From Sphingomonas sp. LM7 (GTDB lineage Bacteria; Pseudomonadota; Alphaproteobacteria; Sphingomonadales; Sphingomonadaceae): a stretch of 64,000 bases of DNA. A model generated the notes under the pieces. The model worked only from the letters and a program-made list of their open reading frames with translations, searched no databases and was not told where the DNA came from. Position numbers and translations under genes: made by a program. Positions 57,939 to 64,000 of this stretch are shown in pieces (position 1 is the first letter of the stretch; every line of letters begins with the position of its first letter). The stretch covers positions 372,001 to 436,000 of the forward strand of contig NZ_CP019511.1 of NCBI RefSeq assembly GCF_002002925.1, read 5' to 3'.

Positions 57939-58187
57939 TTACTTCTTGTTGGAGGAGTCCTTGTCGCCGCCCAGCTGGGTAGCGGCATAGACTGCGCCGC
58001 CGACTGCGGCAGCTGCACCCGCGGCGATCGCCGCCGCCGCGACCGGATGTTCCTTGACGGCTTCGACGGTCGCTTCGACGGCGCCGCTCACGGTTTCCTG
58101 CGCGGAGGCGAGGAACGACTTTTCCGTTGCCTGGTTCGCGGTCGTGCCGCCGGAGTTGCTCGTGCTGCTGCTATTGCTGTCGGCCAT
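57939..58187 (-). CDS. Small membrane-associated protein, YqjD/ElaB-like layout
   Basis: The 82-residue product has a Ser/Thr/Asn-rich N-terminus, an amphipathic middle (ETVSGAVEATVEAVKEHPVA) and an Ala/Gly-rich hydrophobic helix near the end (AAAIAAGAAAAVGGAVYA). The VKEHPVAAAAIAAG transition resembles the membrane-anchor end of YqjD/ElaB (DUF883) proteins, which tie ribosomes to the membrane in stationary phase. Only a resemblance. An EcfG-like promoter is upstream. Confidence 0.65.
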   Translation of the reverse strand: MADSNSSSTSNSGGTTANQATEKSFLASAQETVSGAVEATVEAVKEHPVAAAAIAAGAAAAVGGAVYAATQLGGDKDSSNKK

Positions 58188-58219
58188 GAATCTTCCCTTT
58201 CGTAGAAGTTACCTGGATC

Positions 58220-58245
58220 AACTCGCACACCCGCACGGCAGTTCC
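58220..58245 (-). promoter_or_regulatory. EcfG-like promoter of the 82-residue gene
   Basis: On the minus strand GGAAC (58245-58241) and GTT (58222-58220) are separated by 18 bases. This matches GGAAC-N16/17-CGTT except that the base before GTT is A. The start codon is 33 bases downstream with AAAGGGAAG between. Confidence 0.5.
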
Positions 58246-58261
58246 GTTTCGCAGCCGGTCC

Positions 58262-58744
58262 TTACAGCCGGCCGAGCAGATAATCAGCCGAGCTGACTTC
58301 GAACTGGCCGGGCGCCTCGACATTGAGCTGCTCGACGACACCATCGTTGACCAGCACCGAATAGCGCTTGCCACGCTGGCCGAGGCCGAAGGCGCTGCCG
58401 TCCATCTCGAGGCCCATCGCCTTGGCGAAGGTGCCATTGCCGTCGGCGAGCATCGTCACCTTGCCGTCGACGCCCGACGCTTTGCCCCACGCGCCCATCA
58501 CGAACGCGTCGTTGACTGCGGTGCAGGCGATTTCGTCGATACCCTTGGCCTTCAGTTCGTCGGCCTTGTCGACGAAGCCGGGGAGATGCTTGGCCGAGCA
58601 GGTCGGCGTGAACGCACCGGGCACCGAGAACAGCGCGACCTTGCGGCCGGCGAAATATTCGTCCGAGCCGATCTGTTCGGGGCCTTCTTCGGTCACCTTG
58701 ACGAGCGTCGTGGTGGGAATGCGGTCGCCAACCTGGATGGTCAT
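58262..58744 (-). CDS. Peroxiredoxin, Prx5/glutaredoxin-type
   Basis: The 160-residue thiol peroxidase has its peroxidatic Cys49 in PGAFTPTCSAKHLPGF and the Prx5 patterns CTAVNDAFVMGAWGK and GKRYSVLVNDGVVEQLNVE. A second conserved cysteine (EIACTAVND) is near residue 72. Reduction is probably by glutathione/glutaredoxin. AAGGAG lies 7 bases before ATG 58744. Divergent from algH. Confidence 0.92.
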   Translation of the reverse strand: MTIQVGDRIPTTTLVKVTEEGPEQIGSDEYFAGRKVALFSVPGAFTPTCSAKHLPGFVDKADELKAKGIDEIACTAVNDAFVMGAWGKASGVDGKVTMLADGNGTFAKAMGLEMDGSAFGLGQRGKRYSVLVNDGVVEQLNVEAPGQFEVSSADYLLGRL

Positions 58745-58839
58745 TTCACTCTCCTTTTGCGGGTACCGACCCAATCGGCGTCGCGGATGACATTTTCAAG
58801 CGTGACGGACCCGAAACCGAAGCGATAAGTTGACCGGGC

Positions 58840-59400
58840 ATGGATTCGACACCCTATCTCACCGGCCAGTTCCTCCTCGCGATGCCCGGCATCGGCGATC
58901 CGCGCTTCGAACGCGCAGTGATCGCAATGTGCGCGCATGACGACGAAGGCGCGCTTGGCATCGGTATCGGCGAGACGATCGACGGGCTGGGCCTGCACGA
59001 ATTGCTCAAGCAGTTCGAGATCGATCCCGGCGACGTGCCTGACGCCCCGGTGCATTTCGGCGGCCCGGTCGAGCCGCGGCGGGGCTTCGTGCTCCATTCG
59101 ACCGATTGGGGCGGGCAGGACACGATTGATGTCGGCGGGCGCTGGTCGCTGTCGGGCACGATCGACGTGCTCAAGGCGATCGCCGAGGGCAAGGGGCCGA
59201 GCCGCTGGCTGGTTGCGCTCGGCTATGCCGGCTGGGCCGAAGGGCAGCTCGACGAGGAGATGACTCGACACGGCTGGTTCAGCACCAGCGGCGACACCGC
59301 GCTGCTGTACGACGTCGATGCCGAGCGGCGATGGGCGAAGGGTTTCGAGATCGTGGGGATCGACCCCCGGATGCTGGCGAACAGCACCGGGACGGCCTGA
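58840..59400 (+). CDS. algH: YqgE/AlgH family protein
   Basis: The 186-residue protein has the family's start LTGQFLLAMPGIGDPRFERAVI, then CAHDDEGALGIGIGE, VHFGGPVEPRRGFVLHS and GYAGWAEGQLDEEMTRHGWF. AlgH was linked to alginate control in Pseudomonas, but most members have unknown roles. Fits the typical length. ahcY lies downstream behind its own operator. Confidence 0.93.
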   Translation: MDSTPYLTGQFLLAMPGIGDPRFERAVIAMCAHDDEGALGIGIGETIDGLGLHELLKQFEIDPGDVPDAPVHFGGPVEPRRGFVLHSTDWGGQDTIDVGGRWSLSGTIDVLKAIAEGKGPSRWLVALGYAGWAEGQLDEEMTRHGWFSTSGDTALLYDVDAERRWAKGFEIVGIDPRMLANSTGTA

Positions 59401-59497
59401 CTCACCACCGGAGGCGGTGCGTCACTTGCCCGAATGTCGCGAAATCCCGCCGAAGCATTCCCGGCTCGCGCGCGTAGAATGCAGCGCTGGCGAAGAC

Positions 59498-59517
59498 ATA
59501 TAAAGATATCTTTATAT
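59498..59517. promoter_or_regulatory. 20-bp perfect palindromic operator upstream of ahcY
   Basis: ATATAAAGATATCTTTATAT is a perfect palindrome, extended by imperfect flanks (GAC on the left, CTGAC on the right). ArsR-family regulators of methionine/SAM metabolism (SahR type) bind AT-rich palindromes of this kind before ahcY and metH in Proteobacteria. A possible promoter, TTGCGC with TGTAGG after it, follows at 59522-59550. Confidence 0.65.
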
Positions 59518-59612
59518 CTGACTTGCGCATTCCCGTCTGAGCCTGTAGGGCGCGCCAATCGCGGCCGGCGAGTCCGGCGCGCGCTCCTTTTATACCTGCT
59601 GGAGATCAGCCC

Positions 59613-61028
59613 GTGGCTACCGTGCTCGACAAGAACGACTACGTCATCAAGGACATCGAACTCGCCGCTTTCGGCCGCAAGGAAATCGAAATCGCCGAGA
59701 CCGAGATGCCCGGTCTGATGAGCCTGCGCGAGGAATTCGGCGCTGCTCAGCCGCTCAAGGGCGCGCGGATCACTGGTTCGCTCCACATGACGATCCAGAC
59801 TGCCGTCCTGATCGAGACGCTGACAGCGCTCGGCGCCGACGTGCGCTGGGCGACCTGCAACATCTTCTCGACGCAGGATCACGCCGCCGCGGCGATCGCC
59901 GCTGCCGGCATCCCGGTGTTCGCAGTGAAGGGCGAAAGCCTGGCCGATTATTGGGACTATGTCGGCGACATCTTCAACTGGGGCGCCGACGGTGACGGCA
60001 CCACGGCCAACATCATCCTCGACGACGGCGGCGACGCCACCATGTTCGCACTATGGGGCGCCAAGCTCGAAGCCGGCGCGACGCTCGGCGAGCCGGAGAA
60101 TGACGAAGAGGTCGAGTTCCAGCGCGCGCTCAAGGCGTTCATCGCCAAGTATCCGGGTTACCTGACCCAGACGGTCAAGAACCTGAAGGGCGTCTCGGAA
60201 GAGACCACCACCGGCGTCCATCGCCTGTACGAGATCGCCAAGAAGGGCGAGCTGCCGTTCCCGGCGATCAACGTCAACGACAGCGTCACCAAGTCGAAGT
60301 TCGACAACCTCTATGGCTGCAAGGAATCGCTGGTCGACGCGATCCGCCGCGCCACCGACGTGATGCTCGCCGGCAAGGTCGCCTGCGTCGCCGGCTTCGG
60401 TGACGTCGGCAAGGGCTCGGCGCAGTCGCTCCGCAACGGCGGCGCGCGCGTGCTCGTCACCGAAGTCGATCCGATCTGCGCTCTGCAGGCGGCGATGGAA
60501 GGCTTCGAGGTCGTGACGATGGACGAGGCCGTGACGCGCGCCGACATCTTCTGCACCGCGACCGGCAATGCCGACGTCATCACCGCCGATCACATGCGCG
60601 CGATGAAGCCGATGGCGATCGTCTGCAACATCGGCCACTTCGACAGCGAGATCCAGATCGCCGCGCTCAGCAACTATGAGTGGGACGAAGTGAAGCCGGG
60701 CACCGACCTGGTGAAGTTCCCCGACGGCAAGCAGATCATCATCCTCGCCAAGGGCCGCCTGGTGAACCTCGGCTGCGCGACCGGTCACCCGTCGTTCGTG
60801 ATGTCGGCATCGTTCACCAACCAGACGCTGGCGCAGATCGAGCTATTCACCAAGGGCGAGAACTACAAGAACGAAGTCTATGTGCTCCCGAAGCACCTCG
60901 ACGAGAAGGTCGCGGCGCTGCACCTCGAAAAGCTCGGCGTGAAGCTCTCGAAGCTCACCGCCAAGCAGGCAGGCTATATCGGCGTGCCGGTCGAAGGTCC
61001 GTTCAAGCCGGATCACTACCGCTACTGA
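59613..61028 (+). CDS. ahcY: S-adenosyl-L-homocysteine hydrolase
   Basis: The 471-residue NAD enzyme splits S-adenosylhomocysteine to adenosine and homocysteine, closing the methyl cycle. It has [31 protein letters not shown], the insert typical of bacterial/plant forms, [15 protein letters not shown] for NAD and the C-terminal KPDHYRY. GTG start with GGAG upstream. A perfect palindrome precedes it, and a terminator follows. Confidence 0.97.
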   Translation: MATVLDKNDYVIKDIELAAFGRKEIEIAETEMPGLMSLREEFGAAQPLKGARITGSLHMTIQTAVLIETLTALGADVRWATCNIFSTQDHAAAAIAAAGIPVFAVKGESLADYWDYVGDIFNWGADGDGTTANIILDDGGDATMFALWGAKLEAGATLGEPENDEEVEFQRALKAFIAKYPGYLTQTVKNLKGVSEETTTGVHRLYEIAKKGELPFPAINVNDSVTKSKFDNLYGCKESLVDAIRRATDVMLAGKVACVAGFGDVGKGSAQSLRNGGARVLVTEVDPICALQAAMEGFEVVTMDEAVTRADIFCTATGNADVITADHMRAMKPMAIVCNIGHFDSEIQIAALSNYEWDEVKPGTDLVKFPDGKQIIILAKGRLVNLGCATGHPSFVMSASFTNQTLAQIELFTKGENYKNEVYVLPKHLDEKVAALHLEKLGVKLSKLTAKQAGYIGVPVEGPFKPDHYRY

Positions 61029-61050
61029 TCTTTCGAGTATCGGTTGAAAC

Positions 61051-61086
61051 GGGCCGCGTCTCCTTTTGGGAGGCGCGGCCCTTTTC
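61051..61086 (+). terminator. Terminator of ahcY
   Basis: GGGCCGCGTCTCC pairs with GGGAGGCGCGGCCC (one G-U) around TTTT and is followed by TTTTCG, about 20 bases after the stop. Confidence 0.9.
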
Positions 61087-61225
61087 GTTTCAATTGATAC
61101 GAGACTGTTGCGGCGCGGCTACACTCGTCGCAGAACTGTCACGCATGCTGCGGTGCAGCGGGATCAGAAACACTCGGGAAACGTAGCCGCGGGAGGCGTC
61201 AGCCTTACCGTAAAAGGATTGTCCG

Positions 61226-64000
61226 ATGGCGTATCCCGTTCTCCGCTCGCGTGGACTGCTCACCGTTTCCGTCGCTGCCCTGTCGATTGCCTGCCTGGCA
61301 CCGGCCTATGCCCAGACCGAGGACAGCGCGACTGTCGCCGACGAGCCGCAGACCAGCCAGGCCGAAGAGGCGCAGGACATCGTCGTCACCGGTTCGCGTA
61401 TCGCGCGTCCCGAGATCGCGTCGCCCAATCCGATGGTATCCTATAGCGCCGCGACCCTCGAACAATCGGGCCGCACCAACCTGACCGACTTTCTCGTCCA
61501 GAACCCGGCGCTGCTCGCGTCGGATACCAGCCAGGACCAGTCGGGATCGAATGGCGACTTTGGCGCCACCGGTGCGAACCTGCTCAACCTGCGCAATCTG
61601 GGCACCAACCGCACGCTCACGCTGGTCGATGGCCGCCGCCATGTCGCCGGCCTGCCGGGCTCGGCGTCGGTCGATGTGAACACGATCCCCAAGGACCTGA
61701 TCGAGCGCGTCGATGTCCAGACCGGCGGTGCCTCCGCAGTCTATGGCGCGGACGGCGTGTCGGGCGTGGTCAACTTCGTCCTCAAGCGCAATTTCGAGGG
61801 CTTTCGTGCCCGTGCCCAGGCCGGCATCTCGGACGCAGGCGACGCGGGCAACCAGTTCTTCTCGCTGACGGTGGGCAAGAACTTCTTCGACGATCGCGCC
61901 AACCTCGCGCTGTCGTACGAGTATACCAAGGACGATCGCGTCACCGGGTTCGGCCGCGCGCGTGTCGGCGACCCGCTGCGCAGCTACAGTTTGCTGCAGG
62001 ATCCGAGCGATTATGCCGTCGATGATCCCAATGTGTTCGATCGCGTGCTGACCAACAATGTGCGCTATGCGGACAGCTCGCGGAACGGCGCGATCGACTT
62101 CGATTTCGACGGTATCCCGGACTATAACGGCAATGGCGGCATCTACGATCGTGGCCGCCTGCTCCCCGGTTCGGGCGGTCTGACCCAGGGCGGCGACAGC
62201 ACGCCGACCGCCGGCTATCAGGGCGATCTCCAGCCCGAGAACCGGATCCACAACGTCAATCTGCTGTCGAGCTTCGAATTCTCGCCGGCGTTCCGCGTGT
62301 TCGCGCAGGGCAAATATGCCAATACGCAGAGCTATTCGGTGGCGCAGCCGAGCTACGACTTCTACACCTATCTCACGCCGGACAATCCGTTCTTGACCGA
62401 CCGGTTCGGCGCGCTCGCCGCGGGCGGCGCGCTCATCTCGCGCGACAATTTCGACCACGGCATCCGCGGTGAATCGGCCGAGCGCGAAACGCTGCGCGGT
62501 GTCTTCGGCATCGACGGACGCATCAGCGAGCACGCGACCTATGAACTATCCTACACCTATGGGCAGACCAAGAGCCGCTTCCTGAGCACGAACTATCGTC
62601 TCACCGATCGTTATTATGCGGCGGTGGACGCGGTGCGCGATCCCGTCAGCGGCCAGATCGTCTGCCGCTCGACGCTCGATCCCACGTCGAACATCGATCC
62701 CAACAATTTCGACGAGCCTGCATCGACCTTCACGCCGGGCGCGAACAGCGGCTGCGCACCGCTCAACCTGATCGGCGAGAATGTCGGGAGCCAGGCGGCG
62801 CTCGCCTTCTTCAACGTCGATCTGGTGAACCGCTACAAGGTTCAGCAGCACGTCGTTTCGGGATCGCTGGCCGGCGACTTCGGCCAGTTCTTCGAGCTGC
62901 CGGGCGGCCCGATCGGCTTCGCCGTCGGCGGCGAGTACCGCAAGGAGATCAGCGACTTCGATTCGGATCCCTATCTCCAGGCCGGGGCGCTTGCCGATAT
63001 CGCGCAGATTCTGCCCGAGCGCGGCAGCTTCGACGTCAAGGAAATCTTCGGCGAGCTCCGCGTACCGCTGCTGAAGAACCTGCCCTTCGCCGAGACGCTC
63101 GAGTTCAACGCGGCGCTGCGTCTCTCGGACTATTCGACGGTCGGCAACACCACGACCTATTCGTTCAGCGGCGTCTACGCGCCGATCCGCGACTTCCGCA
63201 TCCGCGGCACCTATTCACAGGCAGTGCGCGCGCCGAACATCACCGAGCTGTTCTCGCCGACCAACGGCACCTTCGCGTTCATCGATGATCCGTGCGACCC
63301 CACCAACCTGGCCGAGGGCACGCAGTTCCGCGCCGCCAATTGCCAGACCTTGCTGGCGGCGGCGGGCCTTACCCCGGCGCAGATCGCCAACTTCAATCCG
63401 ACCAGCGATCCGACGGCGACGGTCAGCCTTCCCGGCCGGGCCGGCGGCAATACCAATCTGGGCGAAGAAACCGCGCGCACCTGGACCGCCGGCATCGTGC
63501 TTCAGCCCAGCTTCGTCCCGGGCCTGACGATCACGGCGGACTGGTACGACATTCGCCTGCGCAACGCGATCCGCACGGCGACTGCACAGGAGATCGTCGA
63601 TCTCTGCGTCGATCAGCCCGACGTGACGAACATCTATTGCTCGAACGTCGCACGCAGCGGCACCACCGGCTATGTCAACGACTTCTATGTCGGGCCGCAG
63701 AACGTCGCGGGGCTGCAGACCGCGGGCCTCGACCTCACCGTCAACTATGGCTTCACGGTGGGCTCGCTCGGGCAGTTCAACCTGCGCGTGGTCGGCAACT
63801 ATCTCGACAAGGCGACGTTCGTCCCGACGCCGGGCGCCGATGTCGAAATCGACAAGCTCACTGCCTATTCGCCGGAATATAGCGGCACGCTGGACCTGAC
63901 CTGGTCGAACGGCCCGCTGACGCTGAACTACGGCATGGCCTATTTCAGCAAGACGCGCCGCTACAGCGTCGATCAGCTCCGCGCGAACCCGGATATCGCC
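61226..64000 (+). CDS. TonB-dependent outer membrane receptor (runs off the window)
   Basis: The frame from ATG 61226 stays open to the window's last base (925 codons), so the gene is partial at its 3 prime end. It starts with a signal peptide (RGLLTVSVAALSIACLAPAY through AQT) and QDIVVTGSRIARPE, then plug motifs (RTLTLVDGRRHVAG, IERVDVQTGGASAVYG and GVSGVVNFVLKRNF). A barrel follows that includes FRIRGTYSQAVRAPNI. It belongs to the same TonB receptor group as the protein at 10.7-13.5 kb. Ligand unknown. AAAGGA lies 7 bases before the ATG. Confidence 0.92.
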   Translation, partial: MAYPVLRSRGLLTVSVAALSIACLAPAYAQTEDSATVADEPQTSQAEEAQDIVVTGSRIARPEIASPNPMVSYSAATLEQSGRTNLTDFLVQNPALLASDTSQDQSGSNGDFGATGANLLNLRNLGTNRTLTLVDGRRHVAGLPGSASVDVNTIPKDLIERVDVQTGGASAVYGADGVSGVVNFVLKRNFEGFRARAQAGISDAGDAGNQFFSLTVGKNFFDDRANLALSYEYTKDDRVTGFGRARVGDPLRSYSLLQDPSDYAVDDPNVFDRVLTNNVRYADSSRNGAIDFDFDGIPDYNGNGGIYDRGRLLPGSGGLTQGGDSTPTAGYQGDLQPENRIHNVNLLSSFEFSPAFRVFAQGKYANTQSYSVAQPSYDFYTYLTPDNPFLTDRFGALAAGGALISRDNFDHGIRGESAERETLRGVFGIDGRISEHATYELSYTYGQTKSRFLSTNYRLTDRYYAAVDAVRDPVSGQIVCRSTLDPTSNIDPNNFDEPASTFTPGANSGCAPLNLIGENVGSQAALAFFNVDLVNRYKVQQHVVSGSLAGDFGQFFELPGGPIGFAVGGEYRKEISDFDSDPYLQAGALADIAQILPERGSFDVKEIFGELRVPLLKNLPFAETLEFNAALRLSDYSTVGNTTTYSFSGVYAPIRDFRIRGTYSQAVRAPNITELFSPTNGTFAFIDDPCDPTNLAEGTQFRAANCQTLLAAAGLTPAQIANFNPTSDPTATVSLPGRAGGNTNLGEETARTWTAGIVLQPSFVPGLTITADWYDIRLRNAIRTATAQEIVDLCVDQPDVTNIYCSNVARSGTTGYVNDFYVGPQNVAGLQTAGLDLTVNYGFTVGSLGQFNLRVVGNYLDKATFVPTPGADVEIDKLTAYSPEYSGTLDLTWSNGPLTLNYGMAYFSKTRRYSVDQLRANPDIA

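Noticed and set aside
59401..59612. SAH or SAM riboswitch in the ahcY leader
   Set aside because: I could not find the conserved core of known SAH, SAM-II or SAM/SAH aptamers; the palindrome suggests a protein operator.
61205..62533. 442-codon minus-strand open frame near the right end
   Set aside because: It is antisense to the second TonB receptor, which stays open to the window edge with signal peptide and plug motifs.

Overview
The window is 64 kb of GC-rich chromosome with closely packed genes. It most likely comes from a sphingomonad (Alphaproteobacteria, Sphingomonadaceae). The pointers are a ChpT histidine phosphotransferase, an alphaproteobacterial RpoH, two TonB-dependent receptors with the Q-D-I-V-V-T-G-S-R type of N-terminus, promoters of the EcfG general-stress type, and several copies of a GTCACCCCGGCC palindromic repeat in gene-poor gaps. 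I saw no rRNA, tRNA, CRISPR array, prophage or intact insertion sequence. No stretch longer than about 300 bases lacks a gene.

Layout. 1-4.5 kb: end of a membrane protein, DUF2093, an alpha/beta hydrolase, two tandem cysteine desulfurases with a 2Fe-2S ferredoxin, a low-affinity iron permease-like protein and a cationic secreted mini-protein. 4.5-7.1 kb: SRP RNA (ffs), a parD antitoxin with a decayed parE, then dnaX-ybaB. 7.1-15.6 kb: mtgA, rpoH, rluD, a JAMM protein, a TonB receptor, chpT and a CobT-like VWA protein. 15.7-21.2 kb: the chemotaxis operon cheA-cheW-cheY-cheB-cheR. 21.2-24.3 kb: an amidase, RNase P RNA, a J-domain protein, a ferredoxin-like protein and sufE. 24.3-28.8 kb: a large sigma-54-dependent psp operon read leftward, with pspF divergent. 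29-33 kb: sodB, yciB, ftsY, mtaB and DUF924. 33-41.4 kb: a GGDEF-EAL protein, ffh, rpsP, rimM, an inserted block with an orphan PIN toxin, trmD and rplS. 41.4-46.7 kb: a SoxR-controlled VOC gene, soxR, a 2OG-type oxygenase, an S9 peptidase and asd. 46.7-52 kb: a chemoreceptor and a marR-emrA-emrB efflux operon. 52-59.4 kb: GFA-type protein, hydrolase, M2 peptidase, SIMPL protein, amn, peroxiredoxin and algH. 59.4-64 kb: ahcY behind a 20-bp palindromic operator, then a TonB receptor cut by the window edge.

How the parts connect. SRP components recur: ffs near 4.6 kb, ftsY near 31 kb, ffh near 36 kb. Fe-S biogenesis recurs through the two desulfurases, the ferredoxin and sufE. Envelope stress is covered by the psp operon, mtgA and several small membrane proteins, three of which have EcfG-like promoters. 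The most unusual block is the psp operon. Beyond pspA-pspB-pspC it encodes at least five further small membrane proteins. Several of these end in a coiled coil with the signature LERIxTD followed by an LxxEIxxLR-like end, and the C-terminal tail of PspC carries a related ending. Other notable signals are a possible leader-peptide attenuator before asd, an orphan VapC fused translationally to trmD behind a 26-bp palindrome, and a palindromic repeat that now codes for the C-terminus of mtaB.
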